Below, piece after piece: positions 8,839 through 16,511 of a stretch of 32,112 bases of DNA; the stretch's first letter is position 1, and each line of letters opens with the position of its first letter. The notes under the pieces are model-generated. The model was not told the origin of the DNA. It ran no database searches and worked only from the letters and a program-made list of their open reading frames with translations. This DNA is from Phycisphaerae bacterium. Lineage in GTDB: Bacteria > Planctomycetota > Phycisphaerae > UBA1845 > UTPLA1. Position numbers and translations under genes: made by a program. Location: NCBI GenBank assembly GCA_030432035.1, contig JAUIHO010000034.1, positions 1 to 32,112 on the forward strand, written 5' to 3'.

Positions 8839-9183
8839 GCCTACTCTTCAACCTTTCGGGGTCACCGTCGATAGTGTTGATCGCGCAATAATTTTTTCGC
8901 GGCATCGATCGGAAGGGTGGAAATCCGCCGACGCACCAGCGTATTATCGTAATACGAGCCGGTAGAAAGCCAAGTCAACAACAATCGCGGGCGACGAATC
9001 CGTCATAAGTCCCGCTGGATTCAAATGCTGGAACACCGATACGGTTTGCGACCCGCACTCCGGTTTGCGTGCGAATCTCCGCGCTTTGTCGTATGGTGGG
9101 GCAATCGGAATCGACCGGCGCAAGGGCTGTTGCCGCCGGTTGGCCCTATTTGGTGAATGGCAATTTTGGAAAGGAAGGCTGCC
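8839..9183. other. Intergenic region between divergent pckA and the 9184 gene
   Basis: These 345 bases separate two divergently transcribed genes. The left part should be the pckA leader, with the promoter candidate at 8949-8978. I found no convincing promoter for the plus-strand gene, no palindrome of note and no plausible small ORF. A good Shine-Dalgarno (AAGGAAGG, 9171-9178) ends the region. Confidence 0.6.
8949..8978 (-). promoter_or_regulatory. Candidate sigma-70-like promoter of pckA
   Basis: Read on the minus strand, TTGACT (8978-8973) and TATTAC (8954-8949) are separated by 18 bases. This matches five of six and four of six consensus positions. It would give a leader of about 100 bases before ATG 8838. 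It was found by eye only. Confidence 0.4.
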
Positions 9184-9744
9184 ATGTGGATCATCACTCG
9201 CTACGGATTCTTTAGTATCGTTTGTCCGCGCAGTAAGACGGCGACGGGCTCGCGCCAGGTGGACGCGACGCGCATCATGGTGCGCGCCCGGTCGTTATCG
9301 CAGCTCGATGCGCTTTGCGCGCGCTTCCCCGAGTTGTTGCAGGATGGTGTGATCAAAGAAAGCGACAGAGCCGACTACCCGTGGCGCTTAACCTGTGCGA
9401 AAGACGTGTGGGTCAAGTGCATGGCCGTTATGTCGGACGAGATCAATTACCGCACGTTCGAAGAAGTGTGCCTGCATAAGCATGGTGCGCAGAGCAGTTT
9501 TCTTCGCGCGATGAAGAAAACGTGGCGGGCGTTTTTCCGAATGCAGCAACACGAGCAAGAAGCGCTGGGCCGCAACGGCAGTTCGATCGAGCTCAAGGCG
9601 CTCTACGATACGTCGCCGGTTGCTCAAGCGAAGGCCGCTGACCCAGAAATAGACGAAGAAGATGAAATTGTCGAAGGCCTGAGTTACCTCAGCCAACACG
9701 TGGCGGACGATGTCGGTGACCTGCGTGCATTTGAGGATGAATAG
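9184..9744 (+). CDS. Conserved small protein of unknown function ('MW-TRYGFFS' family)
   Basis: This 186-residue protein begins MWIITRYGFFSIVC. I recognise this as the N-terminus of a widespread, uncharacterised family of short cytoplasmic proteins (M-W-[IL]-x-T-x-x-GFFS). In these a 'MVRAR' strand, a 'L..L..RFPEL' helix and a 'DYP.R' segment follow; here they are MVRARSLSQLDALCARFPEL and ADYPWRL. The 'EINYRTFEE' segment and a 'FLRAMKKTW' helix also match that pattern. The last 70 residues are a less conserved, very acidic extension (EIDEEDEIVEG and DLRAFEDE). There is no signal peptide or TM helix. Start 9184 is preceded by AAGGAAGG at 9171-9178; ATG 9157 lies upstream of that site. The function is unknown. 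Confidence 0.72.
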   Translation: MWIITRYGFFSIVCPRSKTATGSRQVDATRIMVRARSLSQLDALCARFPELLQDGVIKESDRADYPWRLTCAKDVWVKCMAVMSDEINYRTFEEVCLHKHGAQSSFLRAMKKTWRAFFRMQQHEQEALGRNGSSIELKALYDTSPVAQAKAADPEIDEEDEIVEGLSYLSQHVADDVGDLRAFEDE

Positions 9745-9764
9745 ACGCGGTAATGCGCTCGGCT

Positions 9765-12470
9765 TTACGGACAGCCACCGGCCAATAGGCAATCGACGAA
9801 CAAGTCGATATCGCCCGCCGCATCGAGGACGGCGTCGTCATTCACGTCGGCCGCACAGAACACTGCCGTGCCTTCGTCAGCGCCACCGATGACGGCCGTC
9901 ACAAACATGGCGATGTCCGCACCGTTCACGAGCGTATCCTGGTTCGTGTCACCCTTCACACAGACGGTCTGGAATTGTCGCATCATCTCGTGGTCTTCGT
10001 GCTCGAGAATGTGGCAGTGGTACGGGAATAGGCCGGTGTAATCTTCGAAACGCACCAGCAGCCGCACGATTTCCTGCGGGCCGACTTGGATCGTGTCTTT
10101 CCAACCCGATTCGGTCGGCGTGATGGTGAGCAACGGACCGACGGGCACGACCTCATCGTTGATAATCTGAAACGCTTGCCGGTCGAGCACTTGGAAAAAA
10201 TCGAGATGGATGTGCATCGGGTGCATCATGCCCGAACGATTGATGAAGCGCCACACTTCCGTCGTGCCGAGCACGGGCTGTTCGGTGATGTCATCCCAAC
10301 CCAAACCGTTAATGAGCCATTCAGCACCGGCGCAGGGTTCGCTGACTTTGCTGAGTTCGAAGTCGCGCGTTTGCACGGCGTTGGATTCATCGAGTTCATC
10401 GAAGGGCCGTAGCGTTGCGGGAATCGCGGCGGTGTGCCCGACCTCTTCAGTTACGACAAACTTCATCACGTTGGGCACGACGCCCACGCCCGGGCTGCCG
10501 GGAAACGGAGCCGGTGCGCTGTTTTCGAGAATGATCTCCGTGCCGGTCGGATACGCGGCAAAGTCGACGATCACATCGGCCCGTTCGGCGGGTGCCAGCG
10601 TGAGTTCGGTGACGGAGACCGGGGCTTCAATCAAACCGCCGTCGGTACCGATGAGTGCAAAGGTCCCACCATTTGATAGGGCAAGCCGCAGCGTACGCGA
10701 ATTGCAACCGTTCAGGATGCGGAAACGATACTTGCCTTGCTTGACTTCAAACTTTGGCCACACCGTTCCGTTTACCAGAATGTTGTCGGCGACGTAGTGG
10801 TCGGTCCACGCCGAAGGATACTGCAGGCTGCCATCGGCGTTGAAATTGCGATCCTGAATGATCAACGGCAAGTCATGCTTGCCGGTGGGAAGGCCAAGCG
10901 ATTCTTCATACGCATCGGTAATCACGTAGGCACCGGCCAAGCCCGCGTAAACATTCAACCGCGTAATACCCAGCGCGTGATCGTGATACCAAATCGTGCC
11001 CGGCAATTGATTGTTCGGGTACACATAGGTTTCCATCTGCCCCGGCAGGAACGTGAATTCGGGGTAGCCGTCAAACGCCGCGGGTACGTGACCACCGTGC
11101 AAGTGTACGACTGTCTTAGGTGCGTCTTCGGCACCGTGCGGGCAGAGGTCGACGTCGAGCAGGTGATCGGTGCGCAACGAATTGTCGTCGTTGCGGAGAT
11201 CGTTGATCCAGTTCACCGTTACCGGTTCGTCAGTGCGCGCCAGAATCGTGGGGCCGGGATAGACGCCGTTGTATGTCCAAAGCGGCGTTGGCGGCAGGTC
11301 GCGGTGCAGCTTCTGGTTGACCTGCACGATGGAAATGTCATACGTCGCGGCCTCACCGGGCATGCCGCTTGTGGGCGTCGCCAATGTCGGAATCGTCAGA
11401 TCATCGACGAAGGGTTCTAAGATGACCGGGCAGAGACCGGGCGTGCAGATCGTACCGACGCCCTGAAACGTGCCGGATAATGCGAGGCAATCCGTGTCGC
11501 TGATTTCGGTACACGTGCCGTTGTTTTCGCAACATGCGCCGACCGGTTGGGGGCACGGATTGGGCGAGCATTCCACGCCGTCACCTTGAAACGTTCCGCC
11601 CGTGACGGTGCAAACTGTGTTGGTCGAAACCGTACACGTGCCGTCGGCGGCGCAGCAGGCACCGATGACCAACGCGGCACAAGGCGATGTGCCACAGTTG
11701 GTGCCGATTCCTTGAAAGATGCCTTGCAATGCATCGCAGTCGATGCTGGAGGCTTGTTGGCATGAGTCGTCCACCAAACAGCAGGCGCCGCCGGTGGCGG
11801 CGGGGGTGAAGTCGATCAGCAACGAAGGATGTACGGCGGGGTTGACGTTTTCGCGCGAATCAAAACGCTTCGCTGTGCCAAACGTCTCATTGCCGATGAG
11901 AATCCAACCGTAATTGGTCGCTGTGCCATCGAGCCAGTTTTGTACGTCGGTCGCCATCTGACTTGATGACCAGGAGTAACGGCCGATCACCGACACGACG
12001 GTGGATGCGCTCGCCGTCGGCACAAAATCGCCTCCGGGCGTGCCCCACGGAACGATGTTGTAATAACGGTAATCCCAAGTTGCATCACCAATGGCCGCCG
12101 GCGCGCCGGTACCTTCTGAGCCGGGGGCGTCGGATGTTGACTCGCCCCAATCAGCGAGCAAGCGGTGCAGGAAAATAGAATGCGAACCGTTTTGAGCACC
12201 ACGCGATAGATTGAGCGTGAGCGACACGCTGTTGATCGTGGAGCCGGCCGGGATCGACGAGAAATCGAACTGCATCAGCGCTCGACGTTCCGAGCCACTT
12301 TGGGTTGCTCCGGCGAACAAATGGCTTCCGGCGCCGTTGCTGAATGTGGTAGCTCCGAAACCAAAAAGTGTGTTGTCTTGTACCGGTGTCAGCGTGACGG
12401 AATCGGCACGGGAGCTCGCCGCGATAGCGAGCACGAATAGGCAGGTGGTTGCGATGGAACGCGAGCGCAT
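9765..12470 (-). CDS. Secreted CotA-like multicopper oxidase with DNRLRE domain, Cys-rich repeats and dockerin-like tail
   Basis: This 901-residue exported protein has four parts. A signal peptide (MRSRSIATTCLFVLAIAASS) is followed by a DNRLRE-type beta domain at about 25-225. Next come three six-cysteine repeats (about 228-345) of pattern GACC-x3-[GS]TC...C...GTFQG-x-G-x2-C...C. The multicopper oxidase core (about 360-830) most resembles CotA/bilirubin-oxidase-like laccases: VVHLHGGH, IWYHDHALGITRLNVYAGL, MHPMHIHLDFF and PYHCHILEHEDHEMM supply the type 1, 2 and 3 copper ligands. Last is a dockerin-like Ca-binding segment (GDTNQDTLVNGADI and ADVNDDAVLDAAGD). I chose ATG 12470 because it starts the signal peptide and has GAGGAA upstream; GTG 12548 is in frame. 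The likely role is oxidation of metals or phenols outside the cytoplasm. Confidence 0.9.
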   Translation of the reverse strand: MRSRSIATTCLFVLAIAASSRADSVTLTPVQDNTLFGFGATTFSNGAGSHLFAGATQSGSERRALMQFDFSSIPAGSTINSVSLTLNLSRGAQNGSHSIFLHRLLADWGESTSDAPGSEGTGAPAAIGDATWDYRYYNIVPWGTPGGDFVPTASASTVVSVIGRYSWSSSQMATDVQNWLDGTATNYGWILIGNETFGTAKRFDSRENVNPAVHPSLLIDFTPAATGGACCLVDDSCQQASSIDCDALQGIFQGIGTNCGTSPCAALVIGACCAADGTCTVSTNTVCTVTGGTFQGDGVECSPNPCPQPVGACCENNGTCTEISDTDCLALSGTFQGVGTICTPGLCPVILEPFVDDLTIPTLATPTSGMPGEAATYDISIVQVNQKLHRDLPPTPLWTYNGVYPGPTILARTDEPVTVNWINDLRNDDNSLRTDHLLDVDLCPHGAEDAPKTVVHLHGGHVPAAFDGYPEFTFLPGQMETYVYPNNQLPGTIWYHDHALGITRLNVYAGLAGAYVITDAYEESLGLPTGKHDLPLIIQDRNFNADGSLQYPSAWTDHYVADNILVNGTVWPKFEVKQGKYRFRILNGCNSRTLRLALSNGGTFALIGTDGGLIEAPVSVTELTLAPAERADVIVDFAAYPTGTEIILENSAPAPFPGSPGVGVVPNVMKFVVTEEVGHTAAIPATLRPFDELDESNAVQTRDFELSKVSEPCAGAEWLINGLGWDDITEQPVLGTTEVWRFINRSGMMHPMHIHLDFFQVLDRQAFQIINDEVVPVGPLLTITPTESGWKDTIQVGPQEIVRLLVRFEDYTGLFPYHCHILEHEDHEMMRQFQTVCVKGDTNQDTLVNGADIAMFVTAVIGGADEGTAVFCAADVNDDAVLDAAGDIDLFVDCLLAGGCP
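11430..11790 (-). repeat. Three tandem six-cysteine protein repeats inside the multicopper oxidase
   Basis: Three units of about 37-40 codons each begin GACC and carry six cysteines, with F-Q-G in the middle (IFQGIG, TFQGDG, TFQGVG). Eighteen cysteines in about 118 residues would form disulfides only after export. Units of this style are common between domains of planctomycetal extracellular proteins. Boundaries are approximate. Confidence 0.75.
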
Positions 12471-12569
12471 GGGTTCCTCGAAATCGGCTTGATCTAGCTT
12501 TGGCTGAAATTGATGAGGCGGGGCTCGGCGCGCAATGACGCATTCCACCCCCTCCTGAACCTTAGTACT

Positions 12570-12598
12570 ATTTTATTTCGCCGAGGCGGCAATGTCTT
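12570..12598 (-). promoter_or_regulatory. Candidate promoter of the multicopper oxidase gene
   Basis: On the minus strand AAGACA (12598-12593), a 17-base spacer and TAAAAT (12575-12570) form a plausible sigma-70-like promoter. It would start transcription about 90 bases before ATG 12470. The spacer contains the inverted repeat GCCG-CCT-CGGC (12590-12580). A direct repeat CATAAACAA abuts the -35 box. Confidence 0.42.
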
Positions 12599-12631
12599 GT
12601 TTATGGGCGATAAAAAATCGGTTTGTTTATG
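12597..12631 (-). repeat. Direct repeat CATAAACAA x2 upstream of the multicopper oxidase promoter
   Basis: The 9-base word CATAAACAA occurs on the minus strand at 12631-12623 and again at 12605-12597, 26 bases apart start to start (about 2.5 helical turns). The copy nearer the gene touches the candidate -35 box. The spacing and position would suit an activator-binding site, but no known regulator is recognised. Confidence 0.4.
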
Positions 12632-12777
12632 CGGAATGCGGACAGTTAAGGTGCGGTTCCGGTTATTCCACTGGGAGACGCCGTGATATTGGGTGCAAAT
12701 CGCATTGTCTGTGACCGCTGAAGCTGAAAGTCCTAAAAGATATGAAAATCAGGCACGTGGCCCAAAAACGCGACGGT

Positions 12778-13491
12778 TTAGAGCGTTGATTCGCTGGTTG
12801 AGGCAGTCGATTTCGCAGGCGGCTGGCAGCACGAATCCTCATGCGGAATCGCGCGGTAGATGGTGACCGAGCCCATGATCAGCATCAGCGCGCCGGCGAC
12901 GCGAAAGAGGCGGCTGCGCTGCGTGGCCGAAAGCAGCGTCGAACCGCAGCCGATGGCGATCATCGTCGGGGCGGTGCCAAGACCGAAGCACGTCATGATC
13001 AGCATGCCATCGAGCACATCGGCGGCGGCGATGGCAAGGGCGAGAAAAGCGTAAACCAATCCGCACGGAAGGAAGCCCGTTGCGATGCCGGCCGCGAAGT
13101 ACGCGGTGTTGGCGCTGCCGTTGAGAAAGTGATTAAAAATTGGGGCGAAGAGTTTTCCGATGCGCGTCGGGCCAGCTTGTTTCTTCTTGATCAAACCCAA
13201 TGCGGAGATGCCGACACCGAGCATAACGATGCCGGCGATGATAGAGAAGATGCGCTGAGCATTGAGCAGTGACGATTCGAATTGGCTCAATCGCAAACCG
13301 GCAAACCCTGCGAGCGCGCCGAGGAATGCGTAGGTGAAGATTCGACCGACCGTGTAGATAAGCTGTCGCGGCAAGACGGCGCGCAGGTTGGGTTTGCTCG
13401 CACCGATGGCGGCGGCGAACCCGCCGCACATGCCGATGCAATGAGCCGAACCGAGTAGGGCACCGCCAAAGATGGCGAGATAGGGCGTCAT
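12778..13491 (-). CDS. TauE/SafE-DsbD-like six-TM protein linked to CcoI
   Basis: This 237-residue integral membrane protein has about six TM helices. It starts with GGALLGSAHCIGMCGGFAAAIG (His17, Cys18 and Cys22), the hallmark of the 'sulfite exporter TauE/SafE' proteins of the DsbD_2/UreH-like group. A second, mirror-like segment has GFLPCGLVYAFLALA, so the protein looks like the usual two-fold repeat with a conserved Cys in each half. A DSCCQPP motif near the C-terminus could bind metal. Genes of this group often follow ccoI or ccoS in cbb3 loci and are thought to help copper or redox handling during oxidase assembly. Its ATG overlaps the ccoI stop (ATGA), which supports a shared function. 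The transported substrate is unknown. Confidence 0.78.
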   Translation of the reverse strand: MTPYLAIFGGALLGSAHCIGMCGGFAAAIGASKPNLRAVLPRQLIYTVGRIFTYAFLGALAGFAGLRLSQFESSLLNAQRIFSIIAGIVMLGVGISALGLIKKKQAGPTRIGKLFAPIFNHFLNGSANTAYFAAGIATGFLPCGLVYAFLALAIAAADVLDGMLIMTCFGLGTAPTMIAIGCGSTLLSATQRSRLFRVAGALMLIMGSVTIYRAIPHEDSCCQPPAKSTASTSESTL

Positions 13492-15848
13492 GATGCGGCC
13501 CTTTCAGTCTTGGCGTTGGCTGGCGGGTTTTTATCTTGTTTAAGGCCGATACGGGTTGGCGGTTCCCACCGGTTGCAAACCGGTGCCACAGCGCCGTCGC
13601 TGCGCGACGACGGGGATGTTGTTGCGATGGTGCTTAGTGGGTTGAACTCAGTTTGCGGCGATGGTCTGTCGGCGACGTGGTCGCCACCTGATGAATCTTC
13701 TAGATCGTCTTGAACGCTATTCTCGTTTGACGACGCGAGCCGCAGCGAGTTAGCGACGACGAGCACGCTGCTAACGACCATTGCGATCGCTGCGAAGATC
13801 GGCGTGAGTTGGCCCATTGCGGCGAGCGTGATGCCGACGACGTTAAAAGCAAATGCCCAAAACAAGTTGAGCCGAATCGTGCGCACCGTTTGACGCGATA
13901 GATCGATCAACGCGGGAATGGTGCGCAGGTCGTTACCCAGCAAGCAGATATCGGCGGCGTCGCGGGCGACATCTGCACCGCAGCCGAGGGCGATCCCCAC
14001 ATCCGCGATTGCCAAGGCGGGCGAATCGTTAACGCCGTCGCCGACCATTGCGACGGGGCCAATGGTGCTGCGAATGTTTTGCAAAGCTGCGGGTTTATCT
14101 TGCGGTAACAACTCGGCGCGTGCGTCGATACCGAGTTCGGCAGCCAGCCGCGCCGCGCGACGGTCATGATCGCCCGTTAAGACAAACATTTTGATGTTGC
14201 GCCGCACCAAATCTTCAACCGTATCGCGGGCGGCGTCGCGCAGCGACTCACCCAAGACGAATACGCCACGAACCGATCCACCCCAGCCGATACAGCACAC
14301 GCTGTTGCCGTCGACCTGTGCCGGTTCGAGCGTGGTGGCGACCTGCTGGGCGATGTGCTGATTCGACGATGCCATAAAGCTCGGGCTACCCAAATAGACA
14401 TCTGTATCTTGCCAGACGCCGCGTACGCCTCGGCCCGCCTCGGTTTTGATCTCGTCGCAGACGGTGGGCGCTACCGCCAGTTGTGCCGCGTAGCGTTCGA
14501 TACTTTGCGAGATGACATGACGCGATGCGTGCGCAATCCCCGCTGCGACGCTTAATACCTCGTCGTGGTCACCTTGCGAATTGGTCTCAAACGAGGCGAC
14601 GTTCGCAATACCGGTCGTCAGCGTTCCGGTTTTGTCAAAGGCAACGGCCTTGATTTGATTCAACCGTTCGAGCGCATTGGCGTTGGTGCATAGCGCACCC
14701 ATGCGCGCTGCGTGGCCGAGTGCCGCCCAAATCGCCGTGGGCGTGGCGATGCCGAGCGCGCAGGGGCAGGCAATCAACAACATAGCCAGTGCTCGCAGTA
14801 AACCCGTTTCAAAGCTGACGAGTGTCGCGATGGTGATGCCCACGGTTAGCGCCGCGACTATCGTCAGCGGCAAGAACCACGACGCCACGCGATCGGCGAG
14901 ACGCTCGTAGTCGCTCTTTTCGCGCCGCGCCGCTGCTAATAAGGCTTCGATATGGCCGAGCGTCGAATCTGTACCGACGGCAGTCGCGCGAATCGTCAGC
15001 GCGCCATCGATGGCCGTGGAACCTGCAAGCACCGCATCACCGGGGGCACGCAATTGCGGCACGCTCTCGCCAGTGACGATCGATTCATCGATGCCCGCGT
15101 TGCCTTTTTCGATCACGCCATCAGCGACGATGCGTTGGCCCGCCGGAATGAAAATAAGATCGCCGACTTGTAGCGTATCGGTCGCGATTGTTTCGCGAGT
15201 GCCGTCGTGGAGGACTTCTACGGTCGGCGGCAGCAGCCCACTCAGCGACTTGGCCGCATCCGAAGCGCGCAACTTGGCCGTCGCTTCCAGCCATCGCCCC
15301 AGCGTGACCAACACCAATACCATACACACGGTTTCAAAGTACGTGTGCGCACCGTCGTTGAACGTGTTGAGCGAAGAAAAGACAAACGCCGCACCGACGC
15401 CTAGAACGACCAGCGCGTCGGTCGAAGCAACGCCGCGCTTCCATTGTTCGATTGAACTTTCAATCAGCGGGAAGCCGAGCAACACGAAGACGGGCGTGGC
15501 GAACAACAGCGAGGCGTAACGCATCAGGTCGGTCAGCGCGCCGGCCGTCGTCGATGCAGCATCCGCGTCGGTGAAATATGCGTCGCGACTATACAGATAA
15601 AGGCTGAAGATCATCACGCTCATCGAGAGGAAGATCGACAAGCCGAGCCGCGTGAGAATGAGCGTGGCGTGACCGTGCTCGCCGCGGGCTTGAGTGATGT
15701 CGGCGGCAAAGCGGCAACCGTAGCAACAATAGACGGGGCCGAAATCGGGCGCGGCACTGCGGCTTAACCGGACGGGCAGGTCGCAATAAGTGCACGGCAC
15801 GCTGCCGCGCTCAGCGGGAGAAAGGGTTGGTGCAGTGGCCGCAGGCAT
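13488..15848 (-). CDS. ccoI: Copper-translocating P-type ATPase, CcoI/FixI type
   Basis: This P1B ATPase moves copper across the membrane for maturation of cbb3 oxidase. N-terminal cysteines C19-x2-C22 and YCCYGC (41-45) form the CcoI-type zinc/copper-finger-like region. The membrane CPC motif is at 361-363 (ACPCALGIATPT), the phosphorylated Asp405 is in DKTGTLT, and MVGDGVNDSPALA is the hinge. I chose ATG 15848; the frame is open to GTG 15917, but that stretch is a hairpin-containing intergenic repeat. The normal family end, around ANSLRL, is followed by an extra tail of about 80 low-complexity residues that includes two palindromes at 13567-13609. This suggests repeat DNA moved into or read-through extended the 3' end. 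It overlaps the next gene by four bases. Confidence 0.9.
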   Translation of the reverse strand: MPAATAPTLSPAERGSVPCTYCDLPVRLSRSAAPDFGPVYCCYGCRFAADITQARGEHGHATLILTRLGLSIFLSMSVMIFSLYLYSRDAYFTDADAASTTAGALTDLMRYASLLFATPVFVLLGFPLIESSIEQWKRGVASTDALVVLGVGAAFVFSSLNTFNDGAHTYFETVCMVLVLVTLGRWLEATAKLRASDAAKSLSGLLPPTVEVLHDGTRETIATDTLQVGDLIFIPAGQRIVADGVIEKGNAGIDESIVTGESVPQLRAPGDAVLAGSTAIDGALTIRATAVGTDSTLGHIEALLAAARREKSDYERLADRVASWFLPLTIVAALTVGITIATLVSFETGLLRALAMLLIACPCALGIATPTAIWAALGHAARMGALCTNANALERLNQIKAVAFDKTGTLTTGIANVASFETNSQGDHDEVLSVAAGIAHASRHVISQSIERYAAQLAVAPTVCDEIKTEAGRGVRGVWQDTDVYLGSPSFMASSNQHIAQQVATTLEPAQVDGNSVCCIGWGGSVRGVFVLGESLRDAARDTVEDLVRRNIKMFVLTGDHDRRAARLAAELGIDARAELLPQDKPAALQNIRSTIGPVAMVGDGVNDSPALAIADVGIALGCGADVARDAADICLLGNDLRTIPALIDLSRQTVRTIRLNLFWAFAFNVVGITLAAMGQLTPIFAAIAMVVSSVLVVANSLRLASSNENSVQDDLEDSSGGDHVADRPSPQTEFNPLSTIATTSPSSRSDGAVAPVCNRWEPPTRIGLKQDKNPPANAKTERAAS
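13567..13609. repeat. Pair of palindromes inside the 3' end of ccoI
   Basis: Two perfect inverted repeats stand seven or so bases apart. CACCGGTT-GCA-AACCGGTG spans 13567-13585 and CGTCGC-TGC-GCGACG spans 13595-13609. Both have three-base loops. The composition resembles the dispersed 'TGTGGCACCGGTT...AACCGGTG' palindromic repeats that I recall from planctomycete genomes, normally found between genes. Here they are translated as residues of about 746-761 of CcoI. Confidence 0.6.
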
Positions 15849-15922
15849 GGGTACTAGAACTTCATCCACATGAGTTGTGTGGGGTACTACGCTTTGCGTC
15901 CAAGCTAGAACCCTCACCCTGA

Positions 15923-15945
15923 CCCTCTCTCGTCGAGGGAGAGGG
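15923..15945. repeat. Hairpin repeat upstream of ccoI
   Basis: A nine-pair stem (one G-T pair) with a five-base loop is formed by CCCTCTCTC and its partner ending in GAGAGGG. It is preceded by CCCTCACCCTGA on the plus strand. This resembles widespread REP-like intergenic repeats of the 'CCCTCACCCT...CCCTCTCCC' kind. It lies between the 56-residue gene and ccoI, so it could weaken read-through or stabilise the upstream transcript. No T-run follows it on the minus strand, so it is not a classical terminator. Confidence 0.5.
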
Positions 15946-16027
15946 AGTTTACGTCACCCACTTTTTGATGTGGATGACGTACTAGCTTAACGCGCGGCCG
16001 GTGGGGGATGAACGAACCGGCAGCGGC

Positions 16028-16198
16028 TTATTCGAAAAAAACCTTGGCCATGGGGATGGCGAAGACGGCGATGTACCATACGGCACCGATCCAAAAGCCG
16101 AGCCAAATGGCGCGCACGTACCAAGGGATGCTGTGGGTCTCGTACGTGTGGAACGAGTTTTCCTGCTGCGGCGACGTGTGCTCGGTTGCATCATGCAT
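16028..16198 (-). CDS. 56-residue single-helix membrane protein of the cbb3 operon, possible detached CcoP anchor
   Basis: This short gene encodes MHDATEHTSPQQENSF, then THSIPWYVRAIWLGFW and IGAVWYIAVFAIPMAKVFFE. It has a hydrophilic N-terminus with several His and Glu, followed by one tryptophan-rich TM helix and a short tail. Its ATG overlaps the upstream gene's stop by eight bases (ATGCATGA), so it is translationally coupled and very probably real. The 'E..SIPWYVRAIW..FW.GAVWYI' run recalls the N-terminal anchor of CcoP ('PLPRWW...F..TI..A..Y') but has no haem motif. A role as a small oxidase subunit (CcoQ-like) or as anchor for the dihaem lipoprotein is inference. Confidence 0.75.
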   Translation of the reverse strand: MHDATEHTSPQQENSFHTYETHSIPWYVRAIWLGFWIGAVWYIAVFAIPMAKVFFE

Positions 16199-16511
16199 CG
16201 TAAAGTTCCTCTTCCGTTATCGAGCCGCCATCCAACTCGGCTTCGTGCTGCAGCATCGTGTATTTCGGTTTTTCGATATCGCGAAACATGCCGTTGGACA
16301 TCGCCCAAAACAGCATACAGGCCATACCGCCCGCGATTAGGAAATAGTTCGAGATCGGAATAATCGTAAACCCGGCTTCGTTGTCGGTGTTAAGCGTGCG
16401 AACAAATTGCACCAGCTTTTCGGTGAAGCCGTATGCGCCGGGGGCCAACAATAAGAAAGCCAAGCCAAGGACGGTATAGCGTTTGCTGCGCGATGAGGGT
16501 GGTGGTTTCAT
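16191..16511 (-). CDS. Two-TM protein with CcoS-like C-terminal half
   Basis: This 106-residue membrane protein has two predicted helices, at about 13-38 and 47-72. After the second helix, LFWAMSNGMFRDIEKPKYTML resembles the CcoS pattern F-F-W-A-V-x-S-G-Q-F-x-D-x-E/D-x-P-x-x-x-I/V-L that ends the single helix of CcoS, the cbb3 assembly factor needed for haem and copper insertion. Normal CcoS is 45-70 residues with one helix, so this would be CcoS with an additional N-terminal helix and soluble loop; alternatively it is a distinct small oxidase subunit. The start overlaps the ccoO stop (ATGA) with a strong SD (GGAGGAGGT), and the stop overlaps the next start by eight bases. Confidence 0.62.
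   Translation of the reverse strand: MKPPPSSRSKRYTVLGLAFLLLAPGAYGFTEKLVQFVRTLNTDNEAGFTIIPISNYFLIAGGMACMLFWAMSNGMFRDIEKPKYTMLQHEAELDGGSITEEELYDA

Larger units (their letters stand above)
12471..12777. other. Intergenic region between the cbb3 accessory genes and the multicopper oxidase
   Basis: These 307 bases hold the promoter candidate and direct repeats described at 12570-12631. A perfect AGGAGG on the minus strand (12556-12551) lies well upstream of the chosen start. The stretch 12640-12777, next to the stop of the TauE-like gene, contains nothing I can recognise, including no clear terminator hairpin. Confidence 0.55.

Noticed and set aside
10737..11420. A 227-codon open frame opposite the multicopper oxidase
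   Set aside because: It is an antisense shadow of the conserved oxidase core; no SD and no recognisable domain.
12151..12543. A 130-codon minus-strand frame starting at ATG 12543, seven bases after a perfect AGGAGG
   Set aside because: It overlaps the signal peptide and DNRLRE region of the oxidase in another frame and its product looks random. A short leader-peptide role cannot be fully excluded.
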